Counted from the stretch's first letter, positions 46,861 to 60,243 are shown. The stretch is DNA of 64,000 bases from Blastomyces gilchristii SLH14081 (GCF_000003855.2 NW_003101682.1:7033361-7097360); one strand, 5' to 3'. Notes: generated from the sequence alone by a model not told the origin. Translations and numbers: made by a program.

Positions 46861-49800
46861 AAGATTCTAGATCATCACTGCCAGAATTTGATATTAAGAT
46901 GATTGAACAAAAATTTTGAGATCTGCTAAATATAGAACTTTCATTATTCAGAAAACATCTACAGATCTACAGACACATTAAGCATATAATAATTGAAGAT
47001 CAGAATGAAAATAAACAATACTTAATAGATTTTCAAAGATCAAGATACTTTTGAAATGAGATCTCAAAGCTAATAGAGTAAATCAAAGTTAAGACAGTGA
47101 TAAAAGCTGAAGTGTGAAAGAACTCTGAAAATAAAAGAAAATAAAAGAACATTTTTATAGAAATGAGAAATAGTGTACAGTCAGTCAGATGATGTCATGA
47201 TTCACAGATTATATATCATACTTTTCAGAATTATGAGCAGCTTCATCACCTGAGTGATTTTCAGCACAAGCTACTGAGTCTGAAGCAGCGCCTCTGTGAG
47301 CAGCTCAAAGAAAAGAAAAGAACAGAAAGTAAGACTTGTTTTAACAGAAGTGAATGAAATAAGATAGAAACTACTCAGTCACTGCTAAGACCAGAGCAAT
47401 CATGAGAAAAAAGTCATTTGAAAAACAGCTTAATTATATTTGTTGAGATGCTATTTAATTCTTATAAACTACATGATTTTGAGAGAAATGCTGAATTTTA
47501 TCTGAACAGAGATGAGTATTCTTGAATTTTAATGTTCTTTGAATTCTTGATTTTTCATGTTCATTTTCTGCAGATTAACTGTGATGCATTGATTAATAAT
47601 ACTGCAGTGCAGATCAACCTGGCTGAAACTTTATCTCACATATCTTCACTTTTTTATACAGATAGCTTCATACAATTTCTTGTAAGTAATTTTACAATTC
47701 ATTAGATGCTGACACTAGAACTCTTAGCATGTTTTACAGAGTGAGAACACTGAGAAACCTTACTCATCACAAGTAATCTGTCACACTCTTTATGAATATT
47801 GAAAAGTCTGAGAATGTAGTCACTGAAAACTTCTGATAATATGATCTCTCTGTAATTCAGTTGATTGTAATAGAGTATTGTGCACTTGTGCTTTCTGAAA
47901 GGCTTTTCATCTTCTACTTTGATACTGAATTTCATGTAGAAAGACATCTCAAGAATCTACCCTTATTAGCTTTGTATCATTTGAATTCATGATTATTTAA
48001 TATATGTAGCTGTTATCAAGAACATCATTGACTAAAAGACTGTTAAGCAAGAACTGAGCTGCAATAGTAATATCTGATTATCTTAGCTTGTTTCATGCCT
48101 TTCTGAAGGAAAATATTGACTCACTCAATGTCTTCACCTGTCACACAAGATACATGCAGTGAATTGACAAAGTGAATGTATTATATCTGTGAAGAAGCTG
48201 CTTGAGATAGAAGAGAACATCTGCTATACTGAAGTTACTAACAATCACTAGAACAGTCTTATACTGACTGACAGATTTACTGAGCCTGTGAGAATCACTG
48301 ATAAAGACAGAGAAGAAAGTGAATTCATTCACAGCTACTCAGGTCTGTAACTTTGCTATAAGACTGTGATAAGTTTGTATGAAGAGTTTCAACATGTTCT
48401 GCTTGTCTGAAGATCACAATGTAATCATGAAAGAATGAGTTTGTATTCAGAATGTCAAACTCAAACTCACTGACAGTATTCACAGATTGACATACTAATC
48501 AGTCTTCACTTCAAGCAGTTATGAGAGTGTTATGTGAATTTTAATGAGCTTTTCTTCAACTTGAGCATCTTTATCAGAGGGATCATCTTTCTCACATGTA
48601 ATCAACACTCAGAGAGAGAGTTGCAATGAAAGAACCTGATTACAATATAGAAAAATCAAGAACTGTAGAAGAGTTATCAGCAATAGAATACTCAGCAGTG
48701 CATAGATATAGATTCTTGAAAAAATAGAATCAGATGACAGATGATGTCAAGTAGTATAGACAGAGATCACTGTGAGAGTCTGATGAATCTGGAGAAATAT
48801 CTTATATACAAGTCAGTGAAAGAACAGAAGAGAAAACAATAAAAGAAATATCAATAATACAGCACTCTGTGAACTATCAGTCAATAATTCTCAATAGTTG
48901 ATAACATCTCTGTACAATAAAGTCAAAGAGATTACTGTGATTATGAAAAGAGAGTTCAGCTCATTGAATCAGAATATGAAGAATAATGTGAAAAGTTAAA
49001 AGTACATCTGCTATTCACTCTGCAGTGTGATGAATTCATTAGCAAATCTTTAAAGAAATATCAAGATCATCTGTGAGAAAGCTCAAATGAGTTATGATAA
49101 AGATAATTTTCATATTGATAAGTGATAGTGTTTCAGCTTGTTGAGCAGTCTCACTTGCTGATGAAATCTGAAACATGATGAAGAAGATGGTGATGACTTC
49201 ATACATAATATATAAAAGAACATTAACATATGTTCACAGGTCAAAGAGCTGGTGATGTTTAATGAGACATAAATAGATGAGATGCTTCAAAATCAGCATA
49301 GAAATAATGTTGATTCAGCTCTTGAGAGAACATATTATGCAGATTAGAGTGAGAGTTACAAGAATACTACCTGTGACAACAGAATATATAGTGACAGTAT
49401 TCATGACCTCAAGCCGGTCAATGGTAATGAAAGCAGTAAGAGAAGAGGAAATTGAGAGAGGCGGAGAAGTGAGAAAGACAGAAGAAAACTAGATGTGATT
49501 GAGATGAAAGATGTGTTTTAAATATCTGATAGCAGTACCCGCGACTGCGCATAGGAAATCAACTCAAGATGCCAGAAGCTTTACATCAGCTTCCAGATGA
49601 CTCATTTTGATTGACTTCATTCTACCATGAAATAAAAAACCATATATATATACAGTCTCAACAAAACAGGACAGAGAGAGACCATCTTCAGATATAGTAT
49701 GATATTAATAATATAAAATCAAAAATGAGCAGATTATTCCTTTCACCTCTATGATAAAAATGTAAAAGAAAAGAAAGTCAAAAATTCAAAAAGTTAAAAA

Positions 49801-52547
49801 GAAATTCAAGTTCAAAAGTATCTGAAATCAACTTCATGTGATAATTGACTTCAATACAGTGCTACTGTTTATCACCAGCAGTTTGAAGGTGTTGTCACTC
49901 ATTTTGCATATATTCTGTTCTCTACCTCACATGATCTATGAGCTGAAGCTTTAAAATCATTGAAGACATGTATCATGTATGGAAAATTTGTGCGGAGTCT
50001 CAAATATTAGAAAAGTTTTCAGGGTTCTGAATGATTCAGATTTTAAATCATGGCCTGAGCATGCTGAAATAAAAACATTCAAATGATGTTTAACAGAAGT
50101 ATACTTTTGAAAAGCACTCTTGATAATTGTCACTGCAAAGATATCTATCTTCTTATTTTATGAAGACAATCAGTACTTTACAAGTAGTTTTAACAAACTT
50201 GATAATTTAAATAATCATTTTCCATCACTAGATAAAGCTATAGTAAGTGTTATTATAACAGTGAAAAGACACAGTCTGTACACAGAAGAATCATTACACT
50301 CTGCTGAAAGATAAATGAAGATAATACAAAAATATCTAAAAGTTGACAGAAATTCATACTTCTAAGCTTATTTAATATCATTATGTGTTACAAAGCTGCT
50401 TGCAACCTTGTTTATAGAAGACTATAGATAATCAGTGATAAACTTCTTGATAAGTTTCTGAGAAACAGAGATGAGATTAATTTGCTATGAGTTCTCTTCA
50501 GCTTGCTGAGAGATTAGCTTAGTCACAGCTACTCAGCAGATTCTATCATTGATAATCTCTCTTATAAGCTGAACAGTGATGATTTCTCTCAGCAAAATCT
50601 GTTTCACTATGATATCAAACTCATGATAAAGACATATCACATCAGAATGAATGTTAACAATGTAGTTGATAACAGTATTGAGTTTTGAGAGAGAATATTT
50701 ACTGTGATTTTTACTGTACAGAGTGAGTGAGCCTTCAGTATAAGAACATTAAAACAGGTGATATAAGCAACTCACATGACTCTAGTCAGAGTATTTTCAC
50801 AGATAAGAAGAGTCTTAAGACTCAATACATCTGTCATTTATCAACACTGACTACTCTATCTTTTTTACTCATGAAATTGTCTCTGAAGTGCCTGCTTCAT
50901 CTGATTATTCATTAAGTCTCACTTATCTGAATATGAGTGTCTCAGCAGATAATCAGTAGAGAGAATTGCAGTATAATACTGATCATAATTCTTCAGTCTT
51001 CTGAAATGTATATCACTTCACTTTTCCTGTGTGAGAGACTTGAAGAAAAGATATAATATAATATGTGAGATGCAGAGCTGTAATTTCTGGTCTGAACTTC
51101 AGCTTATCAGTGTATTAGTATAGTAAAAGATGTGATAAAACTTCTTCTCAGCTGAGAAATCTGTTAAAATAGAAAGATTGAGAGCATTCTCAGACTAAAA
51201 GCTGTTCTTCTATCATATGCAGAAGCTCTGATAGTCAGTCAAGCCATCTCTGATAAGCTCTTCACTAAGTTCTAGAGCCTGTTGAAGATCTGAATCAGAA
51301 AGCCTGTAAAGAGCATTCATTGCTAGAGATGAGCTAGTCATTACATCTGATTCCTCAAGTTCAGCAGATTCTGACTGCTTACTCACCTGGCTATACTTTG
51401 TCAAAGATTTTTTCATATTGATATATATCATCTTGATAATCTTAGATTGTATTAATCTCAATCTACAATGATTATTCTTCTTTAATATCTGTGTAGCAGG
51501 TGAAGAAGAATCAGATGATAGTGTAGAAAGACCTGTAACTAGTTCACTACTACTCACTGATTGTAGATTTTCATTTAAAGAAACTTTCAATGAAGTTGAG
51601 AGAAAGTCAGTATCTTCATTGAAATGTGCTTATTCTTCACAGGCCCTGCCTGGCCCTGCAATATTAGAATTGATGAGAGATATAAATAAGATACTTTTGA
51701 CTTCTGATACAGATATATTTGTATCAATCATGATAGAAGAACTGTGATTTGAATGTGAAGTATTTCTGACTTCTGATATACTTAATAAAGCAGAATCAAT
51801 CATATCAACAGATAATTCATTCAATGAGATGATGAATCAGAGAAGATGATCATTAATACTTGTGATTAAAGACAGTTGTACTGGTAACTTCTGATCAAAG
51901 CAGATGTTTATTCAGAAACCTGAATCATTGTAACTCTGAAATACAAATGAGAGAGAATTTGATTCACTAGTCTTTACTCTGTTCAAAAGTTCTGCAGCCT
52001 CTGCTGTTCTGAGTTGTTCAAGAAGCTGTAGTGTATCACATACATATAAGATGACCTGTTCATCAGTCATGTCTACTGTGTCAGAGATTGAGAACTCACT
52101 TCTGAATGTGTTACTATTATAGTGAATTTCTCTGCATTTTCTCTATTCTATACAATGCACATAAGTGATGTGATCTGTAATGAAAAATTGTTTGACTCAT
52201 CTGAAATGTAATCAATAGAATGTTCATGCTGTATGAAAACACAAAAGACCTTTTGCAAGAAATAAGAAGAACTATAAAAAGTAAAAGTTCACAAAGTACT
52301 ATAGTTGAGTAGATGTGAAGAGTGAAGAATCACAAGATAACAGAGCACATGAGATCACAGAGCAGAGAGAGAAAGAAGAGTGTTAACAGTTTATAATCAA
52401 AGAAACTTGTGAAACTTCAATGAAGAATGCTGATGTTGTATGAGCTGTTTTTAAATTTATTCTCTTAGCACAGAGCCTTCTTGAATATTTTCAATGAGTA
52501 TTACTGTTTTAACTCTGTGATTGAAAGTGTAACCTGGTCACTCTACT
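46861..52547. other. AT-rich DNA with several broken frames, not recognised
   Basis: Frames of 60-125 codons on the minus strand (47702-47947, 48141-48332, 51213-51590, 51630-51824) are Ser/Glu-rich and end in ordinary-looking proteins, which suggests decayed genes rather than noise, but none shows a domain. A short patch near 49530-49560 retains several CpGs (CCCGCGACTGCGCAT). No element ends were identified. Confidence 0.4.
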
Positions 52548-53053
52548 TAGACTGACTGTGTGACCGTGTCTGGGATCAGGACCAGATTTTTTGATAGTCT
52601 CATTACCAATTCAACTGATTCCATTACATGGTTTTAACATTAGATAGTAGTCTCATACTGTCTCAGTGAGACTTACTGTCTACTCTTGTCACATTTTTCA
52701 AATAGAATCATGATTTCCACTTCTCAATTTAAATTATTTTTATTGCTTTAAATGACTTTAAATCTCATTTGAGTGTTACCAAAAAGCGTTACTTTTTAAA
52801 AAATTAAAAATAGTCTAAAAAAAACCTTAAAATGTCTAAAAATAGTAACTTTATGCCAAGAATGAGACTAAATGGGATCAAATGAGATCACTTTCTCATT
52901 TTTTTCAAGTCATGGTTTCATTTTAAGATCTGATATATAGTCACTTTACATGTTTTTTTAATAGCCAGTCCCAGCGGGATTCACGCCAAGAAATGTATGA
53001 GACCAGATCAAATGGGATCAAACATGAAATTCATGGTCCCGGCGGCCAGTCTA
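52548..53053 (+). mobile_element. Non-autonomous hAT element, 506 bp, best-preserved copy
   Basis: Ends are TAGACTGACTGTGTGACCGT and (complement) TAGACTGGCCGCCGGGACCA. It is bordered by a perfect 8-bp direct repeat ACTCTACT at 52540-52547 and 53054-53061. The right 90 bp are almost identical to the right end of the 5.8-kb hAT element, so that element or a relative presumably mobilised it. It has no ORF. CpGs persist at its ends, so it is younger or less mutated than its surroundings. Confidence 0.92.
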
Positions 53054-55230
53054 ACTCTACTACATATCTTAAAAGTATATGAATCATCTAGAAAATTCTC
53101 TGAGTTCACTCTGAATTCATATTGAGACAGATTCAGATAGTATTAATTATTCTGTATCATTAATCTTAATTTATCATGTTATGCTACTAAAAGAAACAGA
53201 AGCATGTCTGAATTGCACTTTGTAATTATAATGAAGACTATGCTGACAGAAAAGAGAAGCAACTGCTAAATACAGTGACTAGTAAAGAATGTAAGTATGT
53301 AAAAGAATTAAAAATGTAGAAGTGAAGAAATTCAGAAATTCAGAAGTTCAAAAGACTTTTTAAAAGTTTTAAAGTTTCAGAAATGAAACTGTCTATCTGA
53401 AATAACTGCTGTGAACTCATCAATTGCAGTGACAATCAGCTTCAGCTGTCATCACAGCTAGATTGATTTTATACTTGAACTGTCACATACAGTCATTCTT
53501 TTTATGCACAGTTTTCTTATTTCATGTCTATAATACTCTGAGATTATACAGGGGAAAAAATTTGACATGATGACAGATGACTGATGAGAAGAAGTTGATA
53601 TAGATGAAACCACAGTTTTGAGAAACATGACTGTGATTATATTCTGCTTCTAGGTCTGAGAGAGAAAATACTTTTGAGCTTGCAATGATTATGTTTTATG
53701 CACTCTATTTTAAGTATACATCTGCACTTTTTCTACTTCTCTCAAGCTGTATAAATATTATATGCTTTGCTTGCAGGTGAGCAAAGCCTTTCTCACAGAT
53801 ACTCTTCAGTTTGAACATATATCTCTGTATATCTGCATTCTCCTGATCTTCTATTCTCTCTTGATAGTCAATATGAAATGACCACAGCTGACACTTGAAG
53901 ACAATCAACTGCATTCACTTCAAGACCTGATTGAACTCACTTTCTCAGCAGATTCTACAGCAAATGCTGGAGTTCAGATGTCACATCATAGTTGAAAATG
54001 ATTATCATCACATCAGGTCAATGTTCAGAGAAGATGTTGACAGAGACAATGTCTCTTTCATAAAATTGTTAAATACACAGATGAAAATGAGGCATAGATT
54101 TATATTCTAATTAATATTCACAGTCAATACTTTATCTTGAATACTGATTCAAGTGATACATGGCCATCTTCAGAAGAACAGATTGTACAGCTTCAATTTT
54201 AGTCTGAAAGCTTCATTTACAACTGACAATGAGCAGAAGAAGCACTATTCTCATACAGTTCACAAGACATATAAAGATTATCAAGCATCATCTAAAAAGA
54301 GGTACAGATGAAGAGAGACTCTCTTCAGAAAGAGTGTAGAGTACAGTGATAAATGCAGTGCTGATGTCTATGTCATCATTTATATAAACAATTGATATCT
54401 TACTCTATATACAAATGAAAATCCGTCATCATCAGTGAAGCAAACTGTATGACTCTTGAATTCAGTTTAAGTGCTTTTACTGACCTACAACAGGTGTATT
54501 ACTACTCTCTCTCAATTTACAAGATATCTGAAAATTATCAACATCAGATTAGATGACAGCCTGTAACTTTTTACAGTTCAGAAAGAAAAGATGCTTATTC
54601 TTGAACATACCTAGTTTTAGAACAAATTTAATTCCGTTTTCACTTCTTATAGAATAGTCTTATTATTAGAAAGAGAGAAGTACCTGCTAATAACTTAGAA
54701 GAAGCTACTGCTAAAAAGATATAACTGTCAGAAAGAAGTTTAGCAAGAGATGAAATATATAAAAGATTATAAATAAAGAAAATTTCAACAATCTAGAAAA
54801 CATAGTTTGAAAGTTTCAGAAATGAAGTTATCTGAATGCTCAGAATATAGCTTTTCATAACTCTTCTATATTGCAGAAATAATTTTCATCTCTGCTTCAC
54901 TGAGTCAGCCTCTGATCTCTTGATCTTACAAGTTTGAGCTGTCTGAGCTCTCATGATGAAGGTGTAGTGTTGAATGATTTGCAAAGCTGAGTGTTCTTTG
55001 TGAGGAGAAAAGAGAAGATGAAGTGATGAAAGTAAAGTGAAAAGAGAGTTGACTTTATATGCCTCAGACTCTCTGATCTATACTAATATTTCTCTCTAGA
55101 GATGAATTTGAAGTGATTATGAGAAACTGCACCACTCTTCAGGTTCCAGTTGATGTATAACTAGAGATGATTTACAAAATTTGACTAACTTTCATCAATT
55201 ATTGAATCACAACAGAAAATTAAATGAGGC
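53054..55230. other. AT-rich DNA, no recognised gene
   Basis: The frame at 53705-53914 (minus) is open but has no domain. Stretches near 49.8, 53.3 and 54.8 kb look loosely alike (runs of AAAGTTTCAGAAATGAA-type sequence), hinting at a dispersed repeat that I cannot define. Confidence 0.35.
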
Positions 55231-55235
55231 GGATC

Positions 55236-58200
55236 TCATTGAGATTCAGTGTTATAATAAGCAGTGTTGTCATCAGATACAATTACTGATAGAGAAACAT
55301 GAAGAAGAAAGAAAGAACAAAGTGCATTAGTTCTCACAGATAGAATACCTGATGAACAATCTTTACAAACATAAGAGCCGGGGAGAATGTGCAGAAATCT
55401 GTCCCAGTCCGCCTGCTGAGAAGGTAGACTCCGAATTAACATCTCATCAAGTAAAACATCAGAGAGTCTCTCAGATTGATTATTCACATTAAATATTTCA
55501 TTATAAACATAAAACTGTCATTGAACATAATTATTGAGAGATAGAACAGAGTAAACTAATAGATTAATTCCTCACTCACAAACAATCTTCATAAACATGA
55601 AACAAACATGGTAGCTAGAGTAGAAGAAGAATTAGATTAAATCACATATTAGAGAATCTCACTACTTGCCTGTTCATATCAAATAAGACTGAGAAGTGAA
55701 TTACATACTTCTGAGATCATGATATTCTAATTGTACATGATCTTGAGATACTCTGTGTAATTAAATGCATGAGTGAATTTCTTGTTCAATTTCACAGTCT
55801 GCTTCAGATAAGTATAAGACACATAATCTTTACTAACAGTGATAAGTGCATGAGTGATCATAATCAGGTTTCTGATCTGAAGATGAATATACAGTTAGAG
55901 ATGAGATATGAATGATAAGTGTTTCATTATATATCTCTCAGACACTGAGATTCAAATTCTTCAATTTATACAGCTTATCACTGAACAGCTGTGAGCTTCT
56001 CTTATATATACATAACTTTGAAAGGAAACTTCTTCAGACATCTTTCTGAAATTCTCAGCTCAAAGTCTCATACTTCAGCTTATAATGAATTCTACTCAGA
56101 ATAGCATTGTCAAACTCATTGACATAGTTTATAGTGAGAAACAAAACTCTCTTAAAATATTCAAGTTTATGAAGAAAGACTATCACAGAATAATTATGAA
56201 CTCTGCTGACAGAGTACTTATGTAAAAAGACATTGACTTTGTTCATAAGAAGTATAGTGTTGAAATGACTAGTGATCTTAAATATATTGAAAACAGAATT
56301 CTTTAAGCATCTATCTCTGATTAATTCATCTGCAGATATCTAAAATGTAATATTAATCTTTGACTCTTACTCAGATGAATTAGAGATATACTTTGTAAAG
56401 AGAATGCTGTAAGTGCTCTGTCAATATCTCTGCAGTGAAAGTCTTTCTGAGATCTGAATGTTCACTGATATTAAAGTCAGAGTGCTTCATTCACTAAGTC
56501 AGAATGCATGCACTTACTATAGAAGTATATTAAGGTCATACTCTTTATCAGTAACAAAGTCATCAAAGAGAATACTAGATATCAAATCTAATTAAGTTCT
56601 TATTAGAGCTAAGAGTATGTCTCTTTACTGACTCAGAATCTTGAGATTTTTAAAGAATGCAGATACTTATTTAACTTAATTGAGATTGATAACAGCAAAC
56701 TTCACTGAAATTAAAGATTAGTGAGAACATCAGTTAAAAGCCAGTTTCACTTACTTCAGATATTCTCATTAAAACAGAACTCTAAAACTGTTGAATAATA
56801 AATAAGAAAGTTAACATTCTTCATTTCAGATAAATTCATCTTATTACTTTTCATCTACTCTCTCATCTACTGATTCTGATTGTTAAAAAACACTGAAATG
56901 TTAACATGAGTGATACTGTTATTATTTATATAGAAGTCATTTCACTAATTAATCTACAGTCTGATATAGTTCAGATTCATCTGATAAAAGAAGACTGAGT
57001 TGATTATAACATGACTATTAATACAGATCTGAATAATTTCTTCTCATACTTTGAAAAAAGTATAACTGCAGTAGTAATGAATGTACTGACTCTTTAAGCT
57101 GTAAAATTTTCAACTGAAGTCAATGATAGATATTATAATATCTGATTTATTAAGATGATAATTAAGAGAGAAGATCTTGAGAGTGTGAATAAGTCTGAGT
57201 CTGTGAAACCTGACAATCTTCAGCTGAGTATCAACTTCACTGAATATCTCACTGTTAAAGTTCAGATAGTGATAATTTAAACTAAAGTATTTAATTCTGT
57301 TCATTTTCATTTTCTCTTCTTCAGCATTGAATATAATACATTGCAGCTTGTCAGTTCTCAGACAGATACTATATACAAAGATCTCTGGCTTGAAAATAGT
57401 TCAGAGCAGGTTGTATATAATCTCTTTCTTTTTCAGAAGTGATGAAAGGCTCTGAGTTGTGAAGACATAAGTTTTCTTAATATACTCAATGAGCAGATTC
57501 ACATGCTTTGAATATGAGTCTGCATGATTTCATCTTTTCTTGATAATGTACTTTTCAAGATTGAGAAGAAAGTTGTATAGAAAGTTCTGCTCAATCTGAT
57601 ACTGAGTTAATGATTACTTCAATGAAATTGAGTAGAAGGGTGAAATAATACTGAAGACTTATCCTCACACAAGCTGATAGCTCTGACATTTTTCACAATT
57701 TCTCGCAGCACATCAAGCAACGCCTCTGACTTAATATCAACAAAGGCCTTAGTTTCCTTGGTCATCCTGTCTGATATGCTGTTAGTAATCAAGTGTGAGA
57801 GTTGAGAATATATTTCTTACCAAGCTGGTTCCGGACAACAAATATATACTGGTCAAGATCATCGATTGTCTTGTCCTCTCTCATGGAGTCCACAATCTTA
57901 TACTTGGACTTGTCCTTGTCCCACCTAGCTGCCAGTGAGCATAAAAGGAATGAAGACACTGAATGATGGGATGTACACTTCGTGGACCTCCTTATATTCG
58001 AGCTTTGATGCTCGAGCTTTCCCCTCGTTGCCTTCTTTGTTCTTGTTTGCCTCCAGTTTGGTAGAATCTGATGACTGCTTGGCTTGACGAAGAACATCCA
58101 TGAAAAGTTCTCGCAGCTGTTCCATAGTAACGGGCTGCGGAGGGTTTGCGTGGCTACAGCTACCTGGAGGTGTTTGGGGGTGAAGGGGTGAAGAGGGAGG

Positions 58201-58236
58201 AGCTTTGATGCCGTTAGACTTTGTGGTTTTGGACAT
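55236..58236 (-). pseudogene. AAA+ ATPase gene, 5' exons intact, core decayed
   Basis: Exons 58236-57977, 57924-57821 and 57770 onward have good GT-AG borders and read as a Pro/Ser-rich N-terminus, then a conserved block SKLEYKEVHEVWDKDKSKYK, DLDQYIFVVRNQL and FVDIKSEALLDVLREIV, typical of the N-terminal region of fungal AAA ATPases (DUF7025-like). After about 57.66 kb the frame fills with stops and CpG disappears. Further down, RKTFTAE (about 56440, decayed Walker A), a VNVFLHK block (about 56225, decayed Walker B DEADVFL) and LFLTINYVNEFD...SRIH (about 56090-56170, sensor and arginine-finger region) appear in order. Where the gene ends is unclear; 55236-55487 is a possible C-terminal frame with CKDC. 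It cannot give an active ATPase as read. Confidence 0.8.
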
Positions 58237-59368
58237 TGTAGCGAAAACGTGTAATGGCTCGCGGGGATTGGAATAGGGAAATAGTTTTGCTCAGTTTTCT
58301 TGATTGCCTCAGGATTTCAGAGGGAATCGTGCCTCCTTATATGCCATTCTGTCAACACTCCTGGCACCTATTCTTTCGTCGTCTTCCCCTTCCGCTGGAC
58401 CATGTGGACACGGGAGGAGATGGCCGTTGCTCTCCCATTTTAGGGATGCATGAAACTGTACCGCAGGACACATGGTCTCAACCTTGTCAACGCGATGTCG
58501 ATCCGAGAGGCTGTCAGAGAAAGCCTGCCGTATTCTGCTCTGCGTAGCGAATCCACACCCATTTAGACCCCTGGTTTGGACACAAAGCATGCAGGCTCAT
58601 CATCATGAGCTCCACGGCTCACTATGCATGAAATTAGACCATCAATTGAGAAAAGACGTTGTCATTGCCATGTAAGGCGCCGAAAGCTATGACAACAGAT
58701 TGAAGCTGTGCCGCACCCCATTGGCGAACAGTCGGCCAGAAAGGTTGACTTGTAAAGGCAGTGTCCATGTTGGCGAAAGCGGTATTGTTCCCGATACCAC
58801 AGAATCCTTTAAATATAGTTTAAATTTTTTGTCAATATTTCAACACTTTTTCAGTAATATTTTGATGACTCTGATTTGAAAATTTTGCTGATGTAGTCTA
58901 AATTTGTATTAAAAATATTTCCGATGGACACCCCAGCCTTCGCAAGGTGGCAGCTTCTCTTATTTGATTTGTTTCCTTGCCTTTAACACCATTGCGATGT
59001 TGAATCGCATTCAACACATCACTCGGCGGATCGAGCGCACTCTGCATAGCAACAAGGACAAGTAGGCTGTTTAGTTGCCAAATCATGCTGTAAGCAGGTC
59101 CGGAAGAACACTGCTACTTCTGAGTATTGTTCATTATCTATATGCTGATATTTTTGTGTATTTTCAACTCTTTTTATTTGACATAAATATGACAAATATC
59201 GGCATGAGAGGCTAGCAGCTGCCGCATCTGGTCACTTGACAGCCCAGGTGCGGGGAATTTCCATGCGTTAACATTTCTCGCCTACCACACTCGGCCTCTT
59301 TTTTGACTCATTTTCAGCTTCTTTTCGACCCTTTCTTGACGCATTATCCAACTCACACCGACTAATAT
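58237..59368. other. Intergenic region with no supported gene
   Basis: Upstream DNA of the AAA ATPase and of the gene at 59369, which are divergent. The ORFs at 58254-58547 (plus) and 58898-59086 (minus) lack domain features. Composition is normal at the left and AT-rich near 58800-58920. Confidence 0.45.
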
Positions 59369-60243
59369 ATGGCTCCTTTGTCGATTGATGGTGCTATCTC
59401 CTCTCTTGCCAATGCGTCGAGAAAAATTCAACGTCGCAACAGTGTCAAAATCCCTGAAGCAAAGCGAATTGAGGAGGCTCTTGACCTATTATGAAGTGGG
59501 AAACTCACAGATGGCAAGGGGGCAAAGCGTCGAAAAATTTATCTGGAGTTTCTACAGAAAGTCCTGCAGGTCAACAGCGCTTCCATGATTATCCTCTGTG
59601 TTGTTGGGCTTGAATTATCTGTGATTTCCATTGCAAAGAAGGATGTGAGGCTTAACTTGCCGTATGTGATAAAAGATGTGGCTGGACTCGACAATTCTGT
59701 CTTGCACCGACTTGCGAATCAGTATTTTAACAGCGACAACTCTGCACCCCATCCACAAATTGAGACAGGCTCTCAAGCTGCGTTGATGGGCTCTCCCGAG
59801 TATCATGAACAGAACCCACAGGAGACACATCAAGGTAGGCATATACCTCTCTGCTACTAGATATTCATGAGGGTTGACATAAATGCAGCAGATCCATCTC
59901 CTCGAACTGAGCAGCTTTCAATCCAACAAACAGATAGGCGTATGTGAAAGCTCTTCACTCTATTCCGGATGTTGCTAATGATGTCTATATAGAGATTGAT
60001 TATAGATGTTCTGCAGCACAAGTCAGCGAAATGCCACAGATCGGCGACCTCCTCTTTGTCGCAGTCCAAAACAGTAACCAGTGGATATGGGAGCGGGCGG
60101 TAGGAGGAACGGCCAGAAAAACAACAGATTGCTTGAATGTCTTAGTCCCTGAAAACCGAAACCAGGACATCACAATAACCTTGCTCGTGGGTCATGAAAA
60201 AGGTCTAGAGTTGATTGAGAGACTTAAACTAGCATCTATGTGA
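59369..60243 (+). pseudogene. Uncharacterised three-exon gene with one premature TGA
   Basis: Exons 59369-59834, 59889-59939 and 59993-60243 total 768 nt (255 codons plus stop) and stay in frame across two GT-AG introns (GTAGGC...GCAG and GTATGT...ATAG). The single fault is TGA at 59492 (codon 42) between EEALDLL and SGKLTDGKGAKRRKIY, most simply a CGA-to-TGA change. After it come a hydrophobic segment (MIILCVVGLELSVISIA), a polar linker and a C-terminal block with QIGDLLFVAV, WIWERAVGG and LLVGHEKGLELIERL. I do not recognise the family. An in-frame ATG at 59588 could give a 182-residue product lacking the N-terminus. Its neighbour across 1.1 kb is the half-decayed AAA ATPase, so the same mutational process is a natural suspect. 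Confidence 0.55.

Larger units (their letters stand above)
16390..57660. repeat. AT-rich, CpG-depleted repeat island of about 41 kb
   Basis: From about 16.39 to 57.66 kb almost every recognisable reading frame is broken by TGA, TAA and TAG at positions where Trp, Arg or Gln is expected. CpG is nearly absent outside a few patches, and A+T is far above the flanks. This is the pattern left by repeat-directed C-to-T mutation (RIP or a related process). Decay is uneven: 17.5-19.3 and 25.1-27 kb are nearly pure A/T, whereas the Gypsy and hAT copies keep many CpA and TpG. Both edges are sharp. The island may be a dispersed repeat cluster or pericentromeric; the window cannot decide. Confidence 0.9.

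Noticed and set aside
16390..57660. Centromere interpretation of the AT-rich island
   Set aside because: It is plausible for a fungus, but the window holds nothing specific (no CENP-A data, no satellite), and dispersed RIP islands look the same.
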